DNA of 64,000 bases, taken from contig BNHL01000001.1 of the NCBI GenBank assembly GCA_015472025.1, forward strand, positions 434,001 through 498,000, read 5' to 3'. Source of the stretch: Cytophagales bacterium WSM2-2 (GTDB lineage: Bacteria > Bacteroidota > Bacteroidia > Cytophagales > Cyclobacteriaceae). The notes beneath the pieces were generated by a model that was not told the DNA's origin, ran no database searches, and saw only the letters and a program-made list of their open reading frames with translations. Position 1 is the first letter of the stretch. The number at the start of each line of letters is the position of its first letter. The position numbers and the translations under genes are program-made. Shown here in pieces: positions 18,612 to 27,069 of this stretch.

Positions 18612-18798
18612 GGAGATTCATTTGCGTACAAATCATTGATTCGAAAGTGCATTCCAATTTGCGCTACTTATTCTACTGTATGATATACCTACCCGTAGTT
18701 CAAAAAATGCTCATTTCACTATACTGTCAGCAAATGAATAATACTTAATCATTGGCCTCATCTCAGCAAGCATTGCATCGGAAACTTCAAGTATTGAT

Positions 18799-18834
18799 TA
18801 AACAAAACAGCCCCGATAAAATCGAGGCTGTTCT
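18799..18834 (-). terminator. Terminator of the coiled-coil lipoprotein gene
   Basis: On the minus strand a 12-bp stem (with one G-U pair) is followed by TTTTGTTTAATC, 19 bases past the stop of the lipoprotein gene. It is identical over 36 bases to 7675-7710. Confidence 0.8.
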
Positions 18835-18853
18835 TTGAATTCCGTGATTCCGG

Positions 18854-19597
18854 TTACACTTTCTTACTCAAGGCATCGATTTTTGCCTTGGCTTCCTGCT
18901 TGCCTAAGCTCTGTGCTTTTTTGTAAAGCTCGATGGCTTCTTTATATGTTTCTTTCTTTTTGCGTGGAGCTAGTTTGGTACGGTTGGCCGCTTCTTCTAC
19001 AGCTTGTGCGCGAGCGAAGTACGAATCGGCTTCACTTACTTTGCTTTGCAACTGCACCTGCTGGATTTTTTCATTCAACAAATTCAGCTCTTGCTTCTTC
19101 GCTTCGATTTGAGCGGACTTATCATTGATCTCTGCTTGTTGTAGTCCATTAGTAGTAATCAAATTCTGGTTTTCATTACCCAGGCTGGCTACCAAATCTT
19201 GTAATTTGCCAATCTCAACATTCTTTGCTTCCAGGTCGGCTTTCAATTTCTTTATAGTTGCGAGGTGTGCATTTACCGCACCTTTCGATTTTTTCAATGA
19301 CTTCTCCAGGTCCTCAATTTTACCTTGCGTATCCTTCACATAATTGTTGATGTCCTTCATACGTGAAGTATAATCAGCATAGGTTGTACCTTCTACCATG
19401 TTCACACGTAACAACTGACGGTTCGCATCAATGGAATCCATGAGCACACCTACGTCTTGCAGTGTCTGTACGAATTTTTGATTGGTCTCCAGTTCAGCTC
19501 TCAATGAATCCAACTGCGTTTGAAGCTTCTCAGATTTGTTATCACAGCTAGCGAAAATAAAAGCAGCTACTAAAAGGGTAAGCAGATTTTTGGCCAT
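18854..19597 (-). CDS. Coiled-coil lipoprotein, unknown function
   Basis: A 247-residue lipoprotein: short signal with lipobox FASC (cysteine about residue 18), then almost continuous heptad-rich helix to about residue 195 (for example KIEDLEKSLKKSK) and a C-terminal tetratricopeptide-like piece (ETYKEAIELYKKAQSLGKQ). This resembles periplasmic structural or tethering proteins; no enzyme motif is present. It lies between the regulator and kup but on its own transcription unit with a clear terminator. Any link to potassium is only positional. Confidence 0.8.
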   Translation of the reverse strand: MAKNLLTLLVAAFIFASCDNKSEKLQTQLDSLRAELETNQKFVQTLQDVGVLMDSIDANRQLLRVNMVEGTTYADYTSRMKDINNYVKDTQGKIEDLEKSLKKSKGAVNAHLATIKKLKADLEAKNVEIGKLQDLVASLGNENQNLITTNGLQQAEINDKSAQIEAKKQELNLLNEKIQQVQLQSKVSEADSYFARAQAVEEAANRTKLAPRKKKETYKEAIELYKKAQSLGKQEAKAKIDALSKKV

Positions 19598-19711
19598 ACA
19601 ATTGTTAGTTTATTTTGTGGTTGAAAGGTAAAAGTACAACGTGTTTTATCCCCTAAAAACGCCCTCAATAAATATTTTTTTCAGACTGACAATAAATCCT
19701 TTCAGTTGACT

Positions 19712-19719
19712 TAAATTTG
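19712..19719 (+). promoter_or_regulatory. Candidate -7 box of kup (TAAATTTG)
   Basis: An exact TAnnTTTG match lies about 108 bases before the chosen kup start. No clear TTG -33 element is found. A leader of roughly 100 bases would result. Confidence 0.35.
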
Positions 19720-19826
19720 CGTCCGCTTGCCGGAAAGGCGCATTTCATGCCCTCAAATACCACCTTAAACCTGAATATGTGTTAACTGACGATCAATAGC
19801 CTGCCCTATTGACCGGTCTATACTAT

Positions 19827-21824
19827 ATGGGAAATTCTCACGATCACGCACGTACAATTCAACTTTCTACCGCTGGTGTACTTGTTTCACTTGGAATCAT
19901 TTATGGTGATATCGGAACTTCGCCATTATATGTTTTTAAAGCAATTATCGGAAACCGACCGATTACCGAGGAGCTCGTCCTCGGGGGTTTAAGTTGCGTC
20001 TTCTGGACCCTTACCCTGATCACGACTTTTAAGTATGTGTACCTCGCGCTAAACGCTGATAACAAAGGTGAGGGCGGAATTTTTGCGTTGTATGCTTTGG
20101 TACGCAGGTACAAAGCTGCCTGGGTAATTTTTCCTGCGATCATTGGTTGTGCTACGCTCATTGCTGATGGCTTCATTACGCCTGCCATCAGTATCACTTC
20201 CGCGGTAGAAGGGTTAACGATTAAATACCCAAACATTCCTTTTGTACCTATTGTCATCGCCATTCTGGTTTTATTGTTTTTCTTTCAGCAATTCGGTACC
20301 AACATCGTCGGGAAGACTTTTGGACCGATCATGATGGTTTGGTTCTTCATGATCGGAGGACTTGGGCTCATTCACTTACTGCCCAACCTGAGCGTGCTAC
20401 GGGCAGTGAATCCAATGTACGCCTGGAATCTGCTGGTCAACTATCCGGAAGGATTTTGGTTGCTTGGCGAAGTATTCCTTTGTACCACAGGAGCGGAAGC
20501 ACTTTATTCGGACTTAGGCCATTGCGGCAAAGGAAACATTCGGGTAGGCTGGGGATTTGTGAAAATTGCTCTGCTATTGAATTACATGGGACAAGGTGCG
20601 TGGCTCCTCACACAACAAGGCAGCCAACTAAACGGACGCATTCCGTTTTATATGCTCGTGCCTGAGCAATTTTTGATTATCAGTATTGTTATCGCCACAG
20701 CCGCTGCTGTTATCGCCAGCCAGGCATTGATCTCAGGTACATTCACATTGGTGAACGAAGCCATGAAATTGAAACTCTGGCCGAGCACAAAAGTGCGTTA
20801 CCCGAGCCAGATGAAAGGCCAGATCTATATTCCAGCAATAAACTGGATTTTGATGATGGGCACGATAGCGGTGGTATGGATTTTTCAGGAATCGTCAGCG
20901 ATGGAAGGAGCTTACGGGTTGGCGATCACACTCAACATGTTAATGACCACCACGCTGCTGGTATTTTATTTTAGTACAGCCAAACATTCGCGTGTACGTA
21001 CGGCAGCCATAGGCATTATTTTCTTTACACTTGAATCGTTATTCCTCATTTCCAACTTCCACAAGTTTGAACAGGGCGGCTGGTTTACCTACTCTATTGC
21101 TGTCATCTTCTTCACCATGATGTTCGTTTTATTGAAGGCTCGTCACCTTCGTGATCGTCATACCGAGTTCGTTAATCTTAAGCACTACGTTCCGCTAATC
21201 CAGGATTTGCAAGCTGATAAATCCATTCCCAAGGAAGCAACGAACCTCGTGTACATGTCCGTTGCAGACAGCAAACGTTTCATAGACTCCAACATTGTCT
21301 ATTCCATTTTCAAAAAACGGCCTAAGCGTGCAGACGTCTACTGGTTTGTTCATGTGGACACAGTAGACAGTCCTTATACTTCAAAATACTCTGTGGATAC
21401 GATCATTCCCAAAAAGTGCTTCTTTGTAAGAATCAAATTAGGTTTCAAAGCTGACCACCGGGTTAATCTTCTTTTCAACAAGATTTTACACGACCTGGCT
21501 GAGACTTCCGAAATTGACATGATCAGTCATTACGATTCTCTACAAAAACACAGTATGCCGGCTGACTTCAAATTCATTATTCTCCACTCCCTGGCATCAG
21601 TCGACAGTGAAATATCTTCTTTTGACAACCTGATTATCCAGGGTTACCGCTTCATCAAAAAACACAGTCTTTCCACTGAAGAAATGTATGGTCTTGAACT
21701 GGCCAACGTGGAAGTAGAAAATGTTCCAATCATGGTAGGGCCACCTGCCAAAGTCCGGATCAAACGCGAGAAAGAAGAGACGGAGCGTGAAAAAGAAATG
21801 AAGTACCACGGTGATTTGAATTGA
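19827..21824 (+). CDS. kup: Kup-family K+ uptake permease
   Basis: A 665-residue transporter with about twelve transmembrane helices and a C-terminal cytoplasmic domain. The family motif GDIGTSPLY lies at residues 27-35, followed by the conserved NADNKGEGGIFALYALVRR loop. Kup proteins are K+/H+ symporters giving constitutive, lower-affinity K+ uptake. A TTG at 19809 is in frame, but the ATG at 19827 gives the usual short N-terminus. Together with kdpFABC and the split sensor it makes this a potassium-uptake locus. Confidence 0.95.
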   Translation: MGNSHDHARTIQLSTAGVLVSLGIIYGDIGTSPLYVFKAIIGNRPITEELVLGGLSCVFWTLTLITTFKYVYLALNADNKGEGGIFALYALVRRYKAAWVIFPAIIGCATLIADGFITPAISITSAVEGLTIKYPNIPFVPIVIAILVLLFFFQQFGTNIVGKTFGPIMMVWFFMIGGLGLIHLLPNLSVLRAVNPMYAWNLLVNYPEGFWLLGEVFLCTTGAEALYSDLGHCGKGNIRVGWGFVKIALLLNYMGQGAWLLTQQGSQLNGRIPFYMLVPEQFLIISIVIATAAAVIASQALISGTFTLVNEAMKLKLWPSTKVRYPSQMKGQIYIPAINWILMMGTIAVVWIFQESSAMEGAYGLAITLNMLMTTTLLVFYFSTAKHSRVRTAAIGIIFFTLESLFLISNFHKFEQGGWFTYSIAVIFFTMMFVLLKARHLRDRHTEFVNLKHYVPLIQDLQADKSIPKEATNLVYMSVADSKRFIDSNIVYSIFKKRPKRADVYWFVHVDTVDSPYTSKYSVDTIIPKKCFFVRIKLGFKADHRVNLLFNKILHDLAETSEIDMISHYDSLQKHSMPADFKFIILHSLASVDSEISSFDNLIIQGYRFIKKHSLSTEEMYGLELANVEVENVPIMVGPPAKVRIKREKEETEREKEMKYHGDLN

Positions 21825-21911
21825 CCGTCCGCGACCGTAAGCGTTCGCTATCGAACTCATTCCAGTGAAAAAATAGCATTTCCCTATCTAAAATTGGGGT
21901 ATTTATTGCTG

Positions 21912-21926
21912 TGGCACTATAGTTGG
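21912..21926 (+). promoter_or_regulatory. Candidate sigma-54 promoter before the second FtsX permease
   Basis: TGGCAC-N5-TTGG matches the -24/-12 consensus TGGCAC-N5-TTGC at all core bases but the last. It lies 28 bases before the ATG at 21955. A sigma-54 activator is encoded 3 kb away. Confidence 0.4.
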
Positions 21927-21954
21927 GTAGTGACTGGTCAAAAAAACATTAGTC

Positions 21955-24300
21955 ATGTTTTCCAACTACCTTAAAATTGCCATCCGGTCGCTCGACAAGA
22001 ACCCTCTTTACTCTTCCATTAATATTCTCGGCCTGTCGATCGGTATCTCTGCAAGCCTGCTGATTTTACTTTTCGTGTCTCATGAATTCACTTATGATCG
22101 CTTCCACGCAAAAGCTGATCGCATCTACCAGGTGACCGCTAAGTCAAACTATGGCGGGCAAGAAATTAATTCCATGGGTATGTCGGCACAGTTGGGGGCT
22201 ACTGTTTTGCAAAACGATGCGCGGGTAGAAAATCAGGTACGGATAAAAAATTATGAAACTATCATCAAGGTTGACGGCAAAGACCCACAGATGGAGAAAG
22301 CTTTCATTTTCGCGGATGCAAGTTTCTTTGAAATATTTTCATTTCCTGTAATCAAAGGCAATGTATCTGCATTCTCTACAACAAATAAAATAATCATTTC
22401 TGAGCGTGCAAGTAAAAAATACTTTGGTGAGGCGGATCCTATCGGGAAAATACTGACGTGTAACAAGAACATACCGTTTGAGGTTGTTGGTGTGGCTAAA
22501 AACCCACCATCTAACTCAAGCTTTCAATTTGACTTTGCAGCCTCATTCAACACGCTTGGAACCATTGAATCAGAAAAAGATCAGTTTAACGACACCCACG
22601 TGAGGTTAGGGTCTTATCGTGCCTACCTCCTGTTAAAAAACAGCTCTGACAAAGCAAGCGTGGAAAGCACAATCATGAAGGTGGCGCACGCATCTGCTGA
22701 TGAGAAATATATTCTGAACCCGTTTATTGAAAAGCATCTCACGTCTGAGGGGAGCGTAACTTATCTCTATGGGTTTTCAATTATCGCAGGAATTATTCTT
22801 TTGCTTGCGCTGATCAACTACATGAGCCTGACCACAGCCAGGGCTACTCTCCGTGCACGGGAAGTTGGCATCCGGAAAGTAATTGGTGCCGGAAGAAAAA
22901 ATCTCTCCGCTCAATTTTTTCTCGAATCGACATTGATGACCGTAGTTGCATTTATCCTTGCTGTTGTATGGATTGAATTGTTACTACCTACGTTTCTGCA
23001 AGCACTTGACCTTACTATTGATTTGAGTTTCATTAAGAGTCAAACGTTTCTCATCATTGTAGTTGCCCTCTTCTTTTTTTGCGTCTTCGCCTCAGGCAGT
23101 TATCCGGCCCTGGTTCTTTCCAGGTTCAAACCAGTGGAGACACTCAAAGGAAAGCTGAGTAGTTCAGGTCAGGGTTCATGGCTTCGCAAGAGCTTTACCA
23201 CATTCCAGTTTGCAGCCTCAATCGGATTAATTCTTTGTTCCATTATTATTGTTAAACAAATGGACTTCCTAAAGAATAGGAAGTTGGGCTTAACCAGAGA
23301 AATGGTGATGGTTGCAACTCTCGACTATGATGCAGCCAATAATTTCAGGGCATTAAAAAATGAATTACGCAATCAGTCCGGTGTGATGAAAGTTTCTTCC
23401 GCTTCTTTTGCACTGTTCAATGGTGGCACCTCAGGTTATTTCACTCAGTCGCCAGTCACCAAAGAAGATATATTCATAAGCACCATTGATATTGATGAAC
23501 AGTTCTTTTCAACGCTTGATGTTGAGTGGAGTGAGCAGCCGCACAAAGATCAACTAACGGGAAAGCTAATTGTCAACGAATCAGGTCTGACCAAATTAAA
23601 AATGACACCCGCAGATTTGGGGAAGACGCTGCGGTTGGGTTCGTTCATGTCTGAAATTACCGGCATTGTTAAGGATTTTAATTTCGAATCACTTCGCTTT
23701 GGCGTTAATGGCATGGTCATGAGTGTTCATGCCGATACTTCGAATATCATTGCCCAGCGGGGGGGAGCAATGTATATCCGTTTCTCAGATGAAACCCAAT
23801 TGGCTAAGATGGTTCCTGCAGTTCAGGCCATCTTTAAAAAATATCAGGGAGGACATCCGTTCGAATACTATTTCCTGGACGATGCATTTGACAAGCTTTT
23901 TAAATCAGAGGATCGCTTGTCGAAAGTATTCAATGTCTTCACGTCAATTGCAATTTTTATTGCTTGCCTTGGCCTGTTGGGATTGGTCACGTTCACCGGT
24001 GAAGTTCGTACCAAGGAGATCGGGATCAGGAAAATTCTGGGAGCAAGTGTCCGAAGTATTATGCTCCTGCTCACCAAAGATTACTTTATCCTCATTGCCA
24101 TTGGTATGTTTATAGCTACTCCTATCGCCTGGTGGTACATGCAAAGCTGGCTCAATGGGTTCACGAACAAAATCGAAATTGCCTGGTGGTATGTACCGCT
24201 TTCCGCAGTGTTAGCCCTGGGTATTGCTTTTGTGACAACGTGCTATCAGGCGCTGCGTTGTGCAACCCGAAATCCAGTTGACAGTTTGAAAAGTGAATAG
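21955..24300 (+). CDS. MacB/FtsX-type ABC transporter permease (second copy)
   Basis: A 781-residue paralogue of the protein at 5126-7561, with the same start pattern (YLKIAIRSLDKNPLYSSINI), first helix around residues 22-42, two periplasmic MacB-PCD domains, and the coupling motifs GIRKVIG and GIRKILG before two groups of three helices. The end TRNPVDSLKSE is typical. No ATPase gene lies beside it. Its stop codon touches the stop codon of the minus-strand channel gene without a gap. A sigma-54-like promoter precedes it. Confidence 0.92.
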   Translation: MFSNYLKIAIRSLDKNPLYSSINILGLSIGISASLLILLFVSHEFTYDRFHAKADRIYQVTAKSNYGGQEINSMGMSAQLGATVLQNDARVENQVRIKNYETIIKVDGKDPQMEKAFIFADASFFEIFSFPVIKGNVSAFSTTNKIIISERASKKYFGEADPIGKILTCNKNIPFEVVGVAKNPPSNSSFQFDFAASFNTLGTIESEKDQFNDTHVRLGSYRAYLLLKNSSDKASVESTIMKVAHASADEKYILNPFIEKHLTSEGSVTYLYGFSIIAGIILLLALINYMSLTTARATLRAREVGIRKVIGAGRKNLSAQFFLESTLMTVVAFILAVVWIELLLPTFLQALDLTIDLSFIKSQTFLIIVVALFFFCVFASGSYPALVLSRFKPVETLKGKLSSSGQGSWLRKSFTTFQFAASIGLILCSIIIVKQMDFLKNRKLGLTREMVMVATLDYDAANNFRALKNELRNQSGVMKVSSASFALFNGGTSGYFTQSPVTKEDIFISTIDIDEQFFSTLDVEWSEQPHKDQLTGKLIVNESGLTKLKMTPADLGKTLRLGSFMSEITGIVKDFNFESLRFGVNGMVMSVHADTSNIIAQRGGAMYIRFSDETQLAKMVPAVQAIFKKYQGGHPFEYYFLDDAFDKLFKSEDRLSKVFNVFTSIAIFIACLGLLGLVTFTGEVRTKEIGIRKILGASVRSIMLLLTKDYFILIAIGMFIATPIAWWYMQSWLNGFTNKIEIAWWYVPLSAVLALGIAFVTTCYQALRCATRNPVDSLKSE

Positions 24301-25257
24301 CTAGTTCGTACTCATTACGAAATAGAAGTTGCTGATCGCATAACTTGTTATCACAACGATTGCCCCGATCATATTGAGCTTGTGCGCTCTTTCCACATCG
24401 CCACGGTTGTGGATTTTAAGCGCTATAGCCGAAATCAGGAGTACACCAAAAATACTGAAGAAGGTCAAATTATGTAAAATATCCACCAGGCTGAATTGAG
24501 AGGACTCGGGCAATACCGAGTCGATGATATACTTGTTACCCACCGCTGCAAAAAGACCACCCACCGGTAAACCAAAGCGTGGCTCAACCTCATTGGTATC
24601 AGAGAGGAAGCTCACCATGGCAATTAAAAAAGCAAAATACATCCCGAGAAATATTTTCAGAAATAACCCTCCAGCTTCGCGGTCAATGTCCATCGATATG
24701 ATAATCGATGAGTAAGTCTGGCCTTTTACTTCTGGTCGTGGATCTCCAAAAGGAGTATCATAGGGGCTCTCTGCAGCGGTGACTTTAAAATTATCCAGCA
24801 CCCAGCCGCTTAAGCCCTCCTTTGCATTAAGTCGGCTGTCTTCATTATCTGCCACAAATACAAGACTACTGACATCCCGGTTCGAATCTTCAATTATTAT
24901 TTTCAGTTGCTGCTCATCAAACGGAAAGTTATGCACCTGCCAATCTTCCTTCATGGTACACTTCATCTTAAGTTGAACCCATATTTTGCCATCGAGCGTA
25001 TCTGACAATACCTGGTTGATCTCAATGTCTTTAGCGTTGGGAATGTCCAGTTCTTTGGAGAAATCAAATTCCTTATTGTAATCATATGTGAACCATAGCC
25101 AAAAGCGGGCTGTGTATTCTTTATCATGAAAATTGATGTCGTGAATACTAATGATGTACACTCCCACTTTTACCGTATCCACTTTTGATTTTGCATTAAC
25201 TGTAGAAAAGATGGAAACGAGGAGTATCAGAGAAAGGAGACGAAAAATGATTTTCAT
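24301..25257 (-). CDS. Pentameric ligand-gated ion channel homologue (Cys-loop superfamily)
   Basis: A 318-residue protein: signal peptide (about 22 residues, ending NAKS), an extracellular beta domain, and four transmembrane helices. The extracellular part shows VGVYIISIHDINFHDKEYTA and WLWFTYD, as in prokaryotic channels, and the loop HNFPFDEQQL matching the conserved F-P-F-D of the family loop. Helix 1 starts near residue 198, the pore helix near 226 (RFGLPVGGLFAAVG), helices 3 and 4 follow. Prokaryotic relatives such as GLIC and ELIC are cation channels gated by protons or amines. Only one loop cysteine is present, as usual in bacteria. Ligand and ion are unknown. Confidence 0.85.
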   Translation of the reverse strand: MKIIFRLLSLILLVSIFSTVNAKSKVDTVKVGVYIISIHDINFHDKEYTARFWLWFTYDYNKEFDFSKELDIPNAKDIEINQVLSDTLDGKIWVQLKMKCTMKEDWQVHNFPFDEQQLKIIIEDSNRDVSSLVFVADNEDSRLNAKEGLSGWVLDNFKVTAAESPYDTPFGDPRPEVKGQTYSSIIISMDIDREAGGLFLKIFLGMYFAFLIAMVSFLSDTNEVEPRFGLPVGGLFAAVGNKYIIDSVLPESSQFSLVDILHNLTFFSIFGVLLISAIALKIHNRGDVERAHKLNMIGAIVVITSYAISNFYFVMSTN

Positions 25258-25281
25258 AAATTAGGTTAGGTTGGGGTATAT

Positions 25282-25289
25282 CAAATTTA
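25282..25289 (-). promoter_or_regulatory. Candidate -7 box of the ion-channel gene
   Basis: CAAATTTA on the + strand reads TAAATTTG on the minus strand, an exact TAnnTTTG match 25 bases before the channel start at 25257. It lies back to back with the rnpB box. Confidence 0.4.
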
Positions 25290-25311
25290 ATGGAAATAAA
25301 TTTTTCATCGC

Positions 25312-25319
25312 TAACTTTG
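25312..25319 (+). promoter_or_regulatory. -7 box of rnpB (TAACTTTG)
   Basis: An exact TAnnTTTG match ends 4 bases before the P1 helix of RNase P RNA, the position expected for a transcript beginning at about 25323-25326. Confidence 0.65.
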
Positions 25320-25320
25320 A

Positions 25321-25738
25321 GGAAAGCAAACCGGCTTATCGCCCCGGTCCCGATAACTATCGGGATTGGGGAGGAAAGTCCGGGCAACATAGGGCACCGT
25401 ACTTCCTAACGGGAAGGCTCCGCTCCCGATAAGGATCGGTGACAGATAGCGCCACAGAAAACAAACTACCCCAGGCGACTTGTTCGTTCGGGGAAAAGGT
25501 GAAAAGGCGGTGTAAGAGACCACCGGGCTGGCGGTAACGTCAGTTGCATGGCAAGCCTTACGGGTTGAAAGGCCAAATAGGTCACATTTCGAAAGATGCT
25601 GCGGCTCGCAACATGCGCAAGCTGGTGTGATTGGGTAGGCTGCTCGATCCTGATGGCGACATCAGGGCCAGATAAATGATAGGCACCTTGACTTAACGGT
25701 TAGGGAACAGAACCCGGCTTACAGGTTTGCTTTTATTT
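25321..25738 (+). ncRNA. rnpB: RNase P RNA (bacterial class A)
   Basis: The catalytic RNA of RNase P, which matures tRNA 5' ends. Conserved features are GAGGAAAGTCCGGGC at 25371-25385, the GCCACAGAAAACAAAC stretch, AGATAAATGATAGGCACC, and the final ACAGAACCCGGCTTACAGG. The terminal helix P1 is formed by AAAGCAAACC (25323-25332) and GGTTTGCTTT (25724-25733), which fixes both ends within a few bases. The next helix carries CCCCGGTCCCGAT...ATCGGGATTGGGG. A T-rich run follows and may serve as terminator, though the AraC gene begins about 10 bases later. Confidence 0.95.
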
Positions 25739-25748
25739 TTCTTTTCGC

Positions 25749-26597
25749 ATGGACGCAGACATCCACACGCTATACGAATCGGATTTTTACCGAGTGCTCG
25801 ACTTTAAATGCCGGTGCACAGACTGTCGCACATCCAAACCGGAATACAGCCAGTCGTTTTGCATTAGTTTCGTACGCAAGGGAAATTTTATTTTCAATGT
25901 CTTTCGTCATTCGCTCGACTCGTACAACGGATGTGTGCTGATTACCAAACCCGGTTATGAACGAACCGTGACACACGCTCACTCCGTTCCTGACGAGTGT
26001 ACCATCTTCGATTTTAAATTTAGTTTCTATGAAGAAGTCCTTGAGCAGTACAACGCTGTAAAATTCCTGGGCGACAACGACCTGCACTCCACTCTTCTGA
26101 AGACAAAACCGGAAGTTGAGTTCCTCCATTTCTTAATCGTTCGATCAATCATTAACAAATCTGATAAACTGAATATTGATAACCTCGTAATGGAGTTAGT
26201 GGAGATTGTACTCAACAATCTCACCGATTATAAACCCGACCTCAAGCTCAACGCACGCTTGAAGAAAAATCATTTGATCACCATCGAGAAGGCAAAAGAG
26301 TACATTACTCAAAACTATACGAACGACATTTCCCTGATGGAAATAGCTGAATATTGCTGCACCAGTCCGTTTCACTTCAGCCGGATATTCAAGGCTTTTA
26401 CCTCCTATTCTCCTCACCAGTTTCTACTAAACATTCGCCTGAAAAATTCGGAGTTATTACTTCGGAATACTACTCTTCCCGTAGCCGATGTTGCGTTCTC
26501 ATCAGGGTTTAACAGTATCGAGCATTTCACTTCTGCTTTCCGTAACAAGTACAATTCTCCGCCCGCGAAATTCAGGACCAGTAAAATACTGTCTTAG
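25749..26597 (+). CDS. AraC-family transcriptional regulator
   Basis: A 282-residue protein with an AraC-type double helix-turn-helix at about residues 185-280 (ISLMEIAEYCCTSPFHFSRI and VADVAFSSGFNSIEHFTSAF). The N-terminal half is cupin-like and cysteine-rich (CRCTDC near residue 20), possibly ligand- or metal-sensing, but no exact match to a characterised sensor was made. The ATG follows the 3' end of rnpB by about 10-15 bases, so it may be read from the rnpB promoter. A DinB gene follows on the same strand after 64 bases and could be a target. Confidence 0.9.
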   Translation: MDADIHTLYESDFYRVLDFKCRCTDCRTSKPEYSQSFCISFVRKGNFIFNVFRHSLDSYNGCVLITKPGYERTVTHAHSVPDECTIFDFKFSFYEEVLEQYNAVKFLGDNDLHSTLLKTKPEVEFLHFLIVRSIINKSDKLNIDNLVMELVEIVLNNLTDYKPDLKLNARLKKNHLITIEKAKEYITQNYTNDISLMEIAEYCCTSPFHFSRIFKAFTSYSPHQFLLNIRLKNSELLLRNTTLPVADVAFSSGFNSIEHFTSAFRNKYNSPPAKFRTSKILS

Positions 26598-26661
26598 AAG
26601 AGCAAGATTCCTTAAGTCATTAAAGTAAGCGGCTTCTACTTTTGATAAAAAAACAAAAGTT

Positions 26662-27069
26662 ATGAAGGAGCAATTATTGAAGACACTGGAAAATTCAAGG
26701 GCTTACACACTAGCCGTAGCTGAAGGGATGCCAGAAAAAAATTATTCATTCAAACCAATTGAGTCCGTTTGGAATTTTGGGGAATTACTGAATCATATTG
26801 CTTATGGCATTGAGTGGTGGACCGCCAACAACATTAAGAAAACAAAAGTCGACTGGAATCCACCGGCAAATAAAGAGGGCAAGAAGCAAATTGTTGAGTA
26901 TCTCAATTCAGCTTATGACACATTGAAAGCGACTGTACATAAAGAGGATGTCAACGAAGTAATTATCCTTGGATTTTCTTCAACAATCGATCACATTACT
27001 CACCACCGTGGTCAGGCGATAACTTACCTGAGGTGCCAGGGAGTTTCTGCTCCGGAATATACTTACTAG
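26662..27069 (+). CDS. DinB-family protein
   Basis: A 135-residue four-helix protein with DinB-fold histidines: LNHIAYG near residue 36 and HITHHRGQ near residue 113, which together would bind a divalent metal. The family includes thiol S-transferases (bacillithiol and mycothiol systems) and proteins of unknown function. Its tail overlaps the tail of the minus-strand Rieske gene by 4 bases. The AraC gene just upstream suggests a regulator-target pair. Confidence 0.88.
   Translation: MKEQLLKTLENSRAYTLAVAEGMPEKNYSFKPIESVWNFGELLNHIAYGIEWWTANNIKKTKVDWNPPANKEGKKQIVEYLNSAYDTLKATVHKEDVNEVIILGFSSTIDHITHHRGQAITYLRCQGVSAPEYTY

Noticed and set aside
25196..25523. Small minus-strand frames across the 5' half of rnpB
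   Set aside because: The region is fully explained by RNase P RNA structure.
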